A stretch of 64,000 nt of DNA from Nageia nagi (GCA_050084985.1 JBITNC010000001.1:126728001-126792000); one strand, 5' to 3'. Numbered from the stretch's first letter, positions 1 to 11,125 are shown. Numbers and translations are program-made. The notes: a model not told the origin generated them from the sequence alone.

Positions 1-269
1 ATGTTTTTCACATTTTCCATCCAAATTAAAATACTTGTTATATTTATGCTCATACTATCTATAGCATATTTTTCCAATTCCAATTCATGGATGTGGGGGT
101 CTACCTATTGATCTTAGACATGCAATTGGTTGATTGTCATTATTTCTAAGGTATGTCATGTTATAGTTTGACTTTATGAAAACTAATATAGCATGCATTT
201 ATTCTTATTTTCTAATATTTTATGCATTTTAACATGCAATATTTTGATGATATTATATTTTTATGAATA

Positions 270-1577
270 GGTGGTTATCTTCAAAGGAGATAAATGTGGT
301 TGCAATAGATCAATGGCATAGAAAGATTGTTGAAATTATCTACAAATTAGAAAAAAATTATCACCTTCTTTTATGGACACACAAGTGCACCTATTGATCC
401 ACCTAGTATATGATATTAACATAGCAGGTGTTATGAATACTAAAAATATATTTTTTTGATGAGATTTTTAAAAGTGCTAAAGGGATTTTTTAGACAACAT
501 TCATGACCAAAAGGATCTATAGGTGAGAGACACATTGTACAGGAATAATTTTTTAATGCAAGTGAGTATATACCCAAATAGATCCTTTTGTCCCAAAGAT
601 GTGGAATGGAGAAAAAGATAGTGAGAAACTAGAAGGGGAGGTCTTAGAAATAAGTGGAACATTGTATTTTATTAAAGATATTAACTATGTTTTAGATATA
701 TATATGCACTTTGGACTTACAAATTATATATATGCTTAATTACTAGCTAACAAGATTGTATTATGGTATGGTGAATTTAGAGATTGTGACCTTCATGAAT
801 CTATAAATTTATTTATCATGATGCATTATGCATGTTTTGAAAAATGGATTGAGTTGTACCAAAGTAAAATAAGGGGAATCGAACATGAATGTGCCTTACT
901 TTAGAAATAGAATCAAAGGGGTACATCTAGTCTACCTAAAAATCTAAGAGAGGAAAATTGGCCACAATAATGTCCAAGGTCATAGATGAAGAATAAAATT
1001 GAAATGAAACAATAAGCTGTAAGAGGAAAAATATATGAAGATGATGAAAATGCATTAAATATCACTATACGATGCATGTTTAAGGTAATTATTTTTATTA
1101 ATATTTTAGAAAACTTCAATTTTCATGTAAATATATTCAAGCACTAATAATATTTTTCTTGTAAATATGTGCATGCACTATCCTTCCCTGAAATGTGGGC
1201 ATATGGTCAACACTTTAGAAAAGAAAAGAATGATAAGAGAAGAATGACATTTGACTATGGAGTGATGGTTGATTTTGATCAAGAAAGTCATGCAAGTTCA
1301 AAAGATACAAACTTGATACAGGGAAAATTAAAATATATTAGAAAAATTCAAGAATTTATACAATTAGATTATAGGTCATTTCAGTGTGTGATATTTAAAT
1401 GTAAATGGTTTGACACACTTGATAGAACAATAATCTTGCATGATAGACCTAGTGATTCTTTGCAATCGAATCCACATGCATTTTACCTGACAATAAGGAG
1501 CCTTATATTTTACCACAACATTGCAATAAAATATATTTCATCCTTGATGTTGAAGATGAAAAAAAATGGTTTGTAAT
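270..1577 (+). pseudogene. CACTA (En/Spm) transposase remnant, DUF4218 + DUF4216 type
   Basis: Remnant of the large transposase of a CACTA DNA transposon. Reading across frame changes, 345-440 gives PSFMDTQVHLLIHLVYDI and 460-560 gives FLKVLKGFFRQHS then PKGSIGERHIVQE. This is the HL-x-HL, LERF-LK-x-VRN and PEGSI-x-E pattern of DUF4218. After about 600 bp of degenerate sequence, 1169-1576 is open for 135 codons and reads DYGVMVDF followed by LDYRSFQCVIFKCKWFD, the core of DUF4216 near the C-terminus of TNP2-like proteins. The order and spacing of the two domains fit one original gene. Several stops and frameshifts lie between them, so it is dead. No CACTA terminal inverted repeats were recognised at the edges. 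Domain calls come from remembered motifs. Confidence 0.72.
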
Positions 1578-4329
1578 TGATTTAATCCTATAGGAAAGCA
1601 TATTGTATGTCTTGATGAAGAATATAATTTACAATGATAATATTATAATTGATATGCTTTTCACCAGTATCTTGAACTTTTCACATGTATAGCTTGCTCT
1701 TTCCTTATGGTATGACAATATTATTTATATTTACTCCATATAAGTTACAATTGTAAATGGTATATTTACAAAAAAAGCACAATGGAATATTAATTAAGTT
1801 GGGCTTGAATTGATTTTTTTTCTTATAAAATGATAAATCAACTATAAACTCATATAGTGATAAATTAAGACAATTATATTAACTTGTATAATGCTTTAAT
1901 ATGGTGGTTATGAGGATTCTTACAAGTCGATGGTGTGTTAAAATATCACCACTCAATCTTCAAAGAAAATGCATAAACAATTATTTTCCATTATTTGAAT
2001 ATATTGATATCATCAAAATATGAAAGATTTTAAGGGAATCATTCAAGTATAGTTAATCATTATAATTAAGTTGTGTGAAGGAAACCTTAACCATATTTGC
2101 ATCATTTATCTTGTTAAATAATTCTCCTACCTTTATAATATATGTTTTTCATATTTTGCATCATTTTCCATCTAATTCAAAAAAGTTGAATATGACGTAC
2201 ATCCATGGTAGTGAAATTTCATAGTAAAAATTGACCTAAAAATATTTATTTTCCTTGTTTAGGTTTTTCTAATGCAAAAAGGTGTCTGAATTTGGGTCTT
2301 AATGCCTTGGGCATTCCCATTTTTTTGAAACTGATCAATTTTGGATGCAATATGTTGCATCCAAATTTGTGTCTAAAATTACATATTATTGCATCTAAAC
2401 TTGTGTCCTTTTTTACATACTTTTTTTACCTTTTTTGCGTCAAAATTTGCATCGAAAAAGTAAAAAATGAAAAAAAAGGTTTCGACATGTGTCAATGCAT
2501 AAGGACACAAATTTGCATCATTTTTATTTTTCATGATTGAATATGTAAAAAAAGATGCAAATCGACCTTTTGCTAATCCAAATGTCTTGCTACCTAGTGC
2601 TCATATATGAGTGGATATTTTTCAAAGTGATGATGTTATTCTTTAGATAATGGGAGCTAGGAGTGAACTCCTTGAATCCATTAAAAATAGGCTTATTGCA
2701 TGGATGTTTCATCATCAAGCCTATTTTGGAGAAGAGGTATGCAAGGATTATGAGGAAATTGCAAGTTTTTCTTCTCCTCTCTATTAATTTCTTTTTCATT
2801 TTTTATAAAATTAAGACTAGAACTAGGTAGTTAGGAAGTAAAAAATCAATTTTTTGTGTCCTTTTCAGAGCAACATCACTCAAGGTTGTGTGATGTCACT
2901 CCATTTTTTGGTATAAGCTTACTTGTTGATACAATATTTTAGTATAGTAATTAAATATTGGCCAACGTGTATTATGGGGTAATATATGCCAAGGTTAGCT
3001 TTGTTGTTACCTAATTATTGATGAGTGTAGTGATGAGAGTTTTATCACCCATTAATTGGAAGGTTTGTTATTACCATACTTGATGAGAATAGTTATGAAA
3101 GTTCCATTTCCCTACAAGTCTTTCTTTATTGATTATGTTAACTGGTAAACCCTCAACCGTAAGTTGAGGTAACTAATCCTTTTTAACTAGAGGCATTAAT
3201 TAGTAATCCCTCATCATTAAGTTGAGGTAGTAAGTCCTTAATTGGAGTTAATCTCTTCATATAATCTTGGTTGGTAAACCACCAAGGATAGGTTTGATTT
3301 TTTATTCTTTTATGATATATATATATATGAAATGATATTTAATATTTCTATTTGACACATTATGTGGAAAATATTTTCTACTTTAAGATGATTAGAAGTT
3401 CCTTTATCTTTGACTTGGGTTGCTCCTATGATGAGTGGTTCATCATGTTTTAAGCAAGCCAAATAAGGGGTAGAATATTGGTGAGAATCGATGCATTCAA
3501 AGCTATGACCATGAAGTTATAATTTAAGGAGTATTCTCTTACTTGATCTTATCGTACTTTAAATTTATTCTTTTATTTCCTTTTATCCTAAAAGAATCAA
3601 ATCATATTCAAAATGGGAAATTTGTTAAAACCAAAAAATTGATTTTATAAAATTAAAATACACCTATTAGTAATTTAAATTGGTTTATTTATTTAAGTGA
3701 TTTAATGCTCTTTTAATTGTGCATGCTCACTACCTTTATGTTTTATGGTAACATGTCAACTCAGAGCTAAGCCCAAGAAGGATTCTTGGCATCCCAAGGA
3801 TGAGCCTTAGAACTAGACCTAATATCTAAAAATATGGAAGGGTTATACATGATAAATGTTGACATGATTTGAAATTCTTGATATGTGGTAACATACTTAG
3901 TCCTATTGATCGATGTTTATTAATGTCACCTATCATACTTAGATTTTTATATAGTATATATTTTTGCATTCCTATGATCTTTCAAACCAATCATGCATAA
4001 TATTCCAAGATTAAAGGAGGAGTTTATGATGATGAGAAACATTTTGAGGCTTTATGGAAAGAATATTGGGTGATGAAGATACTCGGTAGAGGATAGATTG
4101 GTAGTCAGATTTCATGGGAGAGGTTCATCATCAATCACTTTGGGTTGGATATTACCTTCTATAATTGTGATAGGTAGAGTAGTAGGTTTGTATATTCATT
4201 AATCTAGGTTTTATAGGTTAATATCAATTAGGTAAACTATGACCATTGTCATCTTTTATGTTACTAATATTTTACTACAATTTCATGATTATTCTATTCA
4301 AGTGAATATATTAAATAACCCTAACAAAT
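1578..4329. other. Intergenic AT-rich stretch without a recognisable gene
   Basis: No reading frame in this stretch resembles a known protein. It is AT-rich with many short homopolymers. Two things stand out: a cluster of GTGTC/GCATC motifs with a hairpin at 2280-2545, and a short imperfect duplication around 3145-3240 in which a TTGAGGTA-containing unit occurs twice. Some of the first kilobase may be the 3' part of the CACTA element upstream. Confidence 0.5.
2280..2545. repeat. Hairpin and reiterated TTTGTGTC/TTTGCATC motifs
   Basis: A perfect inverted repeat, TTGGATGCAA-TATG-TTGCATCCAA, lies at 2341-2364. Around it TTTGTGTC or CTTGTGTC recurs near 2367 and 2400, with the complement GGACACAAA near 2502. 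AAATTTGCATC recurs near 2443 and 2511. Short motifs in both orientations are typical of CACTA subterminal regions, and a CACTA transposase remnant lies upstream, so this could be one of its ends. That link is inference. Confidence 0.35.
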
Positions 4330-5285
4330 TATCATTTCATTTATAACAAGAAGAGATAAAAACCCAAGGTTGGATGGTTTTTGAATAAGATTCTTTTATA
4401 TTTTTGGAATATTGTAAAGAAGGAATTAGTAGAGGTTTTTTGAGATGCTCATGAGAAAGGGTATATATTCATATATATTAACAACACCTTGATAATCTTA
4501 ATTTAAAATAAGTAAAAGGAACTAATTTTTATTATTTCTAGTCAATAATCCTTTGTAATATCACCTATAATAATAAGTAAGATACTTCTAAGAACAATAT
4601 GAAAGAAAAAATATTCTTTTATCAAAGGTTATCGAATTTTGGATGGAATAGCTAGAGCACACGAAATAGTTCAATCAACAAATATAAATAAAAGGATCAA
4701 TGTGACTATGAATATTTATGTGAGAAAATATTATGATAGAGTTTCATGGAAGTTTTTCAATAGGAGCTCATGGTATCCAATAGATTAATTTCAAACTTCT
4801 AGAGTTTTGATATAAGATGATCCCATATCCATAGCTTTATTTATCATCATGGTAGAAGCTTTAGGGAGAAAGATAGAGAAAGGGAAGGAGAAAGAAGTGA
4901 TACATTAAGGATTAAAATTACATATAGGGGAGATAAATTAACATGCCTCTAATTTATATATGACACCATTTTGTGTGGAGAAACATCAATAAAAGAGGAT
5001 AAATCTATTAAGTGTATCCTCTGCAACTATCATTTGCAATATTTTGAAGCCACTAATTTTGACAAAAGAAAATTTGCTTCATGAATACTTAAAATAAAAT
5101 GAGAATAAAAAAATGTTTTGAATTGTGGTATAGAATAGTTACCATGAACTTACCTAGGTTTTCCCCTTTTCTAAAGGTAGTTAACATTAATATAATGGAA
5201 CCCCATTATAGGTAAATTTAATAAGAAACTAGAAGGATGGAAAAGAAACTTCCTATGTTAGGAAAAATTTAGTTACCACAAATAA
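4330..5285 (+). pseudogene. LINE (L1-like) reverse transcriptase fragment
   Basis: Part of the reverse transcriptase of a non-LTR retrotransposon. Near 4350 there is a degenerate KNPRLDGF, matching the K-PGPDGF motif that opens plant L1 RT domains. At 4625-4760 the translation runs ILDGIARAHEIVQSTN and then YDRVSWKFF, the block around the first catalytic Asp (family form KAYDRVEW; here K-Y-YDRVSW). At 4840-4870 FIIMVEALGRKI matches the LF-I-AEALSR motif, and at 4955-4985 a frame-shifted DTILCGE is the remnant of FADDT. YLGFPL near 5152 and a KL-GWK-like end near 5235 match the L1 thumb region. Stops and frameshifts are frequent. No endonuclease domain, 3' end or poly-A tail was found, so it is a 5'- and 3'-truncated copy. 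Confidence 0.68.
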
Positions 5286-5324
5286 ATTTATAAACCCTCC
5301 TCATTTATATTTCATCAATGTTTA

Positions 5325-5714
5325 TGTTAGGAACCTGCTAGTTCCTAAATGGGATTCAAGCCAAATAATAGTAAAATATGAACCAAATGTAAAATGAAAC
5401 TTACAATAACATAACAATATAAATTTGAATGGAACAAGACAGCAACAAAATATCTTTATTGAATAATAAAAAGAATTGCAAGCTACTTTGAGGGGGATAC
5501 CTCCTTACAACTCAAAAAATATATTTTTGAATATGTTTTTCTTTACCCCTCTTACAAGTATTTATAGTCTTACCCTAATTGGTAGTTGACATTCAAAATG
5601 TTACTTTGCCTTACAAATTATGATAATTCACCTTACAAGCTGACATAAGCAACTAATTAAATTAACTAAAGTTTAAATAAACATAAGTAAATTTTAGGAT
5701 GCAAGATCCTAACA
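5325..5714 (-). mobile_element. LTR (390 bp), 3' LTR of a minus-strand Ty3/gypsy element
   Basis: The segment is bounded by inverted ends TGTTAGGA at 5325 and TCCTAACA ending at 5714. On the minus strand it follows a polypurine tract directly, so it is the 3' LTR of an element read right to left. The integrase C-terminal remnant next to it (5740-6185) agrees. The matching 5' LTR was not found to the right, where the sequence changes to AT-rich DNA and a PPR pseudogene, so the element is truncated at its 5' side. Confidence 0.65.
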
Positions 5715-5729
5715 TGCCACCCCTCTTGG
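5715..5729 (-). other. Polypurine tract
   Basis: On the minus strand this reads CCAAGAGGGGTGGCA, directly before the LTR start TGTTAGGA. It is the site where plus-strand DNA synthesis would prime during reverse transcription. It fixes the orientation of the flanking LTR. Confidence 0.6.
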
Positions 5730-5739
5730 AAATAGCTTT

Positions 5740-6185
5740 TTTCTCAAAGCTAAAAATTTAGAAACTCTTGTTGAAGCTCATGAGCTTTTTCCCATGTTGC
5801 ATCTCTAGGTGTTAGCCCCTGCCACTGGATCAGAACCTAGGTTATAGTGTAGTGATGAAGGTTGATGATGCCCTTATCTAGGACTACTTCAAGTTCAATC
5901 TTGATAAACCCATCATTAATAAATTCTAGTAAGTCTAACTAAATCTAAACCTATGATCCCACCACCATTTTAAAAAATAAAACATATAATACCAAGTGAA
6001 CCTTGAAAGACATTGGTAATTCCAACTTACAAGTAGCAAGTCCAATGCATTAGGGAACTTTGTAAGGGACAAAAATTTGGAGAAAATTTTTTACGACCCT
6101 TAATATTTAAGGATTTCTATGTATATGGTTGCAGGTGTAGGAATACCATATCTCTAGGTTGAAATTCATGTTCCACTTGATTTTG
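5740..6185 (-). pseudogene. Ty3/gypsy integrase C-terminus with chromodomain-like tail
   Basis: Read on the minus strand across frame shifts, the segment begins with RDMVFLHLQPYT, equivalent to the GDxVxLxLQPYR motif of the gypsy integrase C-terminal domain. It continues with CKLELPMSFKVHLVLYVL, the YKLxLP-x-IHPVFHVS region, and ends with IQWQGLTPRDATWE, the hallmark end of a chromovirus integrase chromodomain (W-x-G-L-x-x-x-x-ATWE). It stops close to the polypurine tract, as expected for the 3' end of a gypsy polyprotein. At about 6186 it is joined directly to a gag remnant; protease, RT, RNase H and the integrase core are missing. Confidence 0.65.
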
Positions 6186-6187
6186 AT

Positions 6188-7981
6188 CAACTTATTATTT
6201 CATACAATGTTGAGAAATTCATTGATTAAATATTGAATTTTATATTTTAACATTCTACAATTATTCATATCATGACCCTTTTGATAATGATAATTACAAA
6301 ACTTTTTTTTGTTATACCATTTGCTTTCTTTTCCTTTAGGATTTTCTAGTTTTATATTAGGCAAGTTAATAATTTGATAACTGCACAATTTCCTCAAGAT
6401 ATCAAAAAGAGATTCTGATAAAGATGTAAACTTTGATTTTGGTCTTTGATCCCTTTCTTGATTATTTTCCTTCCTTTTAATCTTTATTTCATCATCCTAG
6501 ATTTTTACCTTCTGGATTATAATAGCTTGAACAATAACTTCTTCAAAGGTCTTATGTTGCTGGATCAACAATGTACTAGCAATAGGCCTTAAACAACTTT
6601 TACTGAATAGTTTAACCAACTCTTCTTGAGGTAAAGTATAAGGCATGTTAGTTAGTATGACTCTTCATCACAAAATAAAGTCTATGATTGATTCATCATG
6701 GAATTGTTGTAGTTTCGCAAGATCCATGATAGAAGATTTATCTTTGATATTAATTTTAAAATGTTCTAAGAACATATTTTCCAATTGAGAAAATGAATAT
6801 ATACTATGTTGTGGTAAATTATTGTACCAATCTATTGCTCGGTCAGTAAGTGTTATGGGAAAGTTACATAATATTAAAGCATCATCATTGGCAATCAAAT
6901 AAGTTAAGTATTTAAATCATCTTAAATGTTCTTTAGGATCTTCCTTTCCTTTAAATGGTTCAATATTTCGAATTTCAAATTTTAAAGGAATTTCTTTCTT
7001 AGGAATATTAAGATGAATTAGTTCATTACAAATTATTTCATAAGATATCTTTTGTTTACCTTTCATACACAACTCTCTTTCTATTTCCTTTAACCTTTCA
7101 TGAAATTTATCATCTTCTTTCGTTGCCTTTTCTTTTAGTTGATTTTATAAATAAATAGTATATTCTTCATTTCTTGGATATGTGTCTTCTTCATATCCTT
7201 GAAAAGGTATATACCCTTCTTCGAATGATAATTCCATATCATAGTATACATCTTCATAAGGTGATAAAGAAGGTGATTGGGGCTTTTGATACTGATAATA
7301 TAAATCTTAAAGAGATGGTTTATTTTATTAATTAAGGTAAGGGTTTTGATATCCATATATTTGATGATTAAGAGGTGATAATGATTGCGACCAAGATTGA
7401 TTTTGTTGGTTTTTATAAGTTTCCTCTTCATATTTTTGTTCCATCTCTTCTTATCTCATTTTATTAGTAAATCTAGTTGGTTTTTTATATTTATTATAGA
7501 AGGCATATGTTTGTTGTTATCTTTCTCTTCATTTCATTTCATCAACTAATTTGTTGAAGGATTTCTTATGTTTATCATAATAAACATATGATGCTTTTCA
7601 CTCTCTTCTTAAGTCATCATAAGAGGGTATCTCTAGGATTTTAAATTGACTTTTTGGATCAATTTTTTGGGTTTCATAATGAGTATCTTCTTGCTCCTCA
7701 TAGTGAGTTGAAGTATCAAAATTTATGCCTAAGAAAAGATTATTATACACCTTCATTTTTTGATTTGGTTTGGGATAGGGACTTGAAGTTGTTGTACATA
7801 TGGAAATTTGATCATCCAAGTCATCTATTCTTGATATTATTAATGGTGAACAATCATTCTTTCTCATTAAGGGAACAAATTTTTTTCCATCTGGTGAAAA
7901 TTGTGTTACATAATTATATTTAGGTTTATATGATACCTTTTGAGAAACACCTTCAATTGTTTGAGATCGAGCAAGAGGCAT
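6188..7981 (-). pseudogene. Ty3/gypsy gag remnant (Tat-like), broken
   Basis: Capsid/nucleocapsid protein of an LTR retrotransposon, read from 7981 down. The N-terminal part (7598-7981, 127 codons) is hydrophilic and has no recognised domain. The 6668-6898 part contains ITLTDRAIDWYNNLPQHS and then FLEHFKI, the retrotransposon gag (capsid) motif. At 6200-6397 it has CNYHYQKGHDMNNCRMLK, a CxYH-x3-GH-x4-C knuckle followed by LK-x-x-I, which I associate with Tat-lineage gag proteins. Stops and frameshifts separate the pieces. The downstream integrase tail looks chromoviral while this gag looks Tat-like. The junction near 6186 may therefore join two different elements, or be an internal deletion of one element. 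Confidence 0.62.
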
Positions 7982-8109
7982 AGGTGATTTATCTATTACA
8001 AGACTATCCTCTTTATTATATTCCTAATTTTTAGGCAAACTAGATTGATATTTTGAATGTATGCTTAACTAGGTTAAATGATACCTAACTTTATCCAAAT
8101 CAATATCAT

Positions 8110-8922
8110 CTACATAACTATGATGCATTGTTTCCCTATATGGAGTTTTGTTTCTAGGATTGTGTGTACTAAACCTATATGTTTTTCATTTCTTTGTAAT
8201 TGAGACTCCTTAGGTTCAACAAGACAAGCCAAGAATATTTTAATTTCTATGTCAAAATACTCAATTTCTTCCCATGATGTGGGTAAAGAAGTCAAAACAC
8301 TAAACTCAAGAGGATCATGAGACTCAATAGAAGGTCTTATGGTCTCAAGAGAAGCAGGAGGATAAGATTGTAATTCTGTGAGGTGTTCCAAATGGTCCTC
8401 AAAATTAATCTCAAGTTCCTCATTTTTAGTTTCATATTTATCCCAAAGTAGGTCTGAAAAAGTCAAAATGTCAATCTTTGGAAATTCATATGACCTAGTA
8501 AATGATTTTGTATCAAAATCTTTAACATCAATATCAAATTCATCTTTCCATAGACCAAAGTCATGAGACTTAGTTAGAAGATTTATAGTCTCAAAAGGAG
8601 AGGAACAACAAGATTTCAATCCAACAAGATGTGTCAAAGAATTCTCAATATTTTCATCAAATGTGTTATTTTTAGTATCATATTCATCCCATGATGGGGA
8701 TGAAGAAGTTATTGCACTATACTCCAGCTCTTCATATGATCCAATGAGGTTCTCTGAAGGTTGAAAAGGAGGAAGAGAATGATATTCTAGCTCAACTAAG
8801 TATGCTAGAAGCTTCTCAATTTTGATATCTAATTCCTCAATTTCAATGTTAGAATCATTCTTTACGACCTCAAAAGAAGAAGTAGAATAATTCTCCAAGT
8901 CTAGTTTTGTGAGATGCGACAA
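8110..8922 (-). CDS. Acidic ORF with three diverged internal repeats, function unknown
   Basis: An open frame of 270 codons, the longest in the left half of the window. The product is rich in Glu, Asp, Ser and Leu. It contains about three copies of a unit of roughly 65-70 residues: LxxLVELxxxxxxPF, then S-x-D/E-x-x-EF, then TS-x-x-SWDEY-x-TKN. SWDEYDTKN, LWDKYETKN and SWEEIEYFD mark the three ends, and LAYLVELE, LTHLVGLK, LEHLTELQ and LACLVEPK the starts. No known domain, signal peptide or membrane segment is seen. It lies directly upstream of the gag remnant on the same strand, so it may be a 5' accessory ORF or the N-terminal part of that element's gag. A fragment of an unrelated host gene cannot be excluded. 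The ATG at 8922 is simply the first in frame. Confidence 0.4.
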   Translation of the reverse strand: MSHLTKLDLENYSTSSFEVVKNDSNIEIEELDIKIEKLLAYLVELEYHSLPPFQPSENLIGSYEELEYSAITSSSPSWDEYDTKNNTFDENIENSLTHLVGLKSCCSSPFETINLLTKSHDFGLWKDEFDIDVKDFDTKSFTRSYEFPKIDILTFSDLLWDKYETKNEELEINFEDHLEHLTELQSYPPASLETIRPSIESHDPLEFSVLTSLPTSWEEIEYFDIEIKIFLACLVEPKESQLQRNEKHIGLVHTILETKLHIGKQCIIVM

Positions 8923-8962
8923 GTGTTCTTCAACCTTTATGCCAAATGCCTCTTGTCCTTCT

Positions 8963-9306
8963 TATTCTTTTGGTTTCACTTTGATAGAAAAAAGAAGACA
9001 AATTTTGTATATTTATGTTTTGTGTTAATTTTGTATATTAGTATTTTATAATATATTATTTATATTAATTTTGCGTATTATTTTATTTTATTTTTTATAT
9101 TAATATATTTCATTTATATTTATATCTTATATTAATATTTTAACTGTTCACATACATATATATTATTCTTTTGGTTTCACTTTGATAAAAAAAAGAAGAC
9201 AAATTTTGTATATTTATGTTTTGTGTTAATTTTGTATATTAGTATTTTATAATTATATTATTTATATTAATTTTGCGTATTATTTTATTTTATTTTTTAT
9301 ATTAAT
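8963..9306. repeat. Two direct copies of a ~142-bp AT-rich unit
   Basis: 8963-9104 and 9164-9306 are near-identical. Both start TATTCTTTTGGTTTCACTTT and run through TTTTGCGTATTATTTTATTT. The offset is 201 bp, with about 60 bp of AT-rich DNA between copies. Differences are a few base changes and one or two indels, so the duplication is much younger than the decay of the neighbouring pseudogenes. Confidence 0.85.
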
Positions 9307-9500
9307 TTCATTATATTTATCTTATATTATATTTAATTTCATATTAATATATAATATATTTATAATATTCATATATATATATATATATGATTTTATGTTT
9401 ATGATTTTTAAATTTTACGTGTTTTATGTTTATATTAATTTTATTGTTATATTGATATTTTATATAGATGTCTATTAATTAATATAGGATATATAAAATT
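9307..9500. other. AT-rich spacer with (AT)n run
   Basis: Almost pure A/T sequence with a short (AT)n microsatellite near 9370-9388. No coding potential is seen. It ends abruptly where the more GC-rich PPR pseudogene begins. Confidence 0.6.
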
Positions 9501-9504
9501 GAAT

Positions 9505-10566
9505 TTAATCTTCATAGATGACCTTTCTTTTATGGCTGTATTTCACAGGGAAAAATGCTACCGGATCAATCCACTTTTCCAGCGTCCTAAACGCATGCGC
9601 CAAACTGGGAGATTTATGACAGGGTTTATAAATACATCAGAGACTCTTGAGAGGCGGATTTCTGTCACATGTTGTGATTATCAGTGCTCTGGTAGATATG
9701 TATACCAACTTGAAACGGCCCGTGAATTGTTGAGAAAATGCCTCGTCAAACTGCAGTTCTATGAACTGCACTGATCGCGGGATAAGCACAAAACGGATGC
9801 GTTGAAATGGCCATGAATTGCTTAACAAAATGCCACGTCGAGATGCAGTCTAATGAGCGGCAATGATCACAGGATACACACAAGACGGGTACGTTGAAAC
9901 GGCCCGCGATTTGTTTGACAAATGTCCCCGTTGAAATGCAGTCTCGTGGACTGCAACGATCGCAGGAGGTGCGCAAGATGGGTTTTCTGAAATGGTCTTA
10001 GAGACTTTTAAACAGATTCAATCGTCAGGAGTAAAGCCGCACTCTGCAACTTTGCCAGGATTCTACCAGAACGTGCCGGCCATGGGAGCTCTAGAAGCGG
10101 GCGTGGACATCCATAAAAGAGTAGCTGAGAATGGTTTGCATCGAATGTTGTGGTTGCGGTGCCCTGATAGACATCTACGCTAAGTTTGGGAACTTACAGC
10201 AAGCCCGTGCACTGTTTCACAAGATGCACGATGCAGACACAGTTTTGGGGACTGCAATGATTGGAGGATGTCTAATTCATGGCTATAGCAAGGATGCCCT
10301 TGAATCCTTTGATATGATGGAGTACGTGGGAACCGACCCTAACGGCTAACTTTTGTATGTGTTCTGCATGTAGGCATCCACGCAGGTCTACTGGATGAGA
10401 GCTGTAAATACTTTAATAGCGTGAGTGACTTCTATTGCATTTTTCCTTGTATGAGTGACTTATACACGCATTGTTGACCTTCTGGCCTGAATTTCGTTGC
10501 CAAGACGTTCATAAAACTGACTTGGGTGCGTGGATGTGTCTGCTTAGCGCTTGTAGATCACATTAA
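9505..10566 (+). pseudogene. PLS-class pentatricopeptide repeat (PPR) protein pseudogene
   Basis: PPR proteins bind organellar RNA for editing, splicing or stability. Across frame changes this segment reads IHFSSVLNACAKLGDL, then LLRGGFLSHVVIISALVDMY (9590-9695), the S/P-type units of plant PLS proteins. Three short tandem units at 9700-9975, each around a GAA-ACGGCCCG-like core, encode ETARELL...NAVSWTAMI-type motifs. FKQIQSSGVKPHSATL follows (about 10,010), then GALIDIYAKFGNLQQARALF and MIGGCLIHGYSKDALESFDM (10,160-10,320). The tail gives an AGLLDE motif near 10,390 and DLGAWMCLLSACRSH near 10,525, the usual pre-E motif region. In-frame stops and at least four frameshifts show it is dead. 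Its base composition is richer in G+C than the AT-rich flanks. No introns or poly-A tail are seen. Confidence 0.85.
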
Positions 10567-10569
10567 AGC

Positions 10570-10800
10570 TTTTTTTTTAATATTATATATGTATATATAA
10601 TATATATAGTTTTATTTTAATAAAAATCAATTATAAAAGTTTTATTTTAAATATTATATATGTATATATAATATATGTAGTTTTATTTTAAATAAAAATC
10701 AATTATATAGTTTTATTTTAGTTCTAATAAAGTAAATAATAATTAAATTATTATTATTATATTTTATTTAATAAAAGCATCCAACATACCAATAGCTTTA
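10570..10800. repeat. AT-rich tandem duplication
   Basis: A unit of about 80 bp beginning near 10,573 (ATATTATATATGTATATATA core, then TTTTATTTTA and AAAAATCAATTATA) is repeated from about 10,655, with a third partial copy after 10,695. It is pure low-complexity DNA between the PPR pseudogene and a retrotransposon leader. Confidence 0.7.
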
Positions 10801-11125
10801 TAAAACTAAAATAATACTCTCTTTTTTTTTAATTTTTATTTCATGGACACTAAAACAAAATGCTTATTTTAAGATACAGAATCTAAAGAGGGGAGATGGC
10901 CTACCTTGTTTTGACCTCCTTCTTCTTATGATAGAATCAAACTCAATCTTCAAGGTATCAAGACTCATTGATCAGCAAAAAGACCTTTTAGAAATAAGAT
11001 CAAACCTGAAATTCACAGAACAAACATTCAATCACAAGATAAAATGCAAGATATCAGAGAAAACCATCAAACTAGAAAGATATAACCATCACCATATCCT
11101 GCAATTGCTGGGAGGGAGGGGCCCC
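10801..11125 (-). other. Leader (5' untranslated part) of a truncated minus-strand LTR element
   Basis: On the minus strand this lies directly downstream of the LTR and primer-binding site at 11,126-12,370. It would therefore be the start of the element's internal region. No gag motif is seen before the sequence turns into AT-rich repeats near 10,800, so the element is truncated here. Confidence 0.45.
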
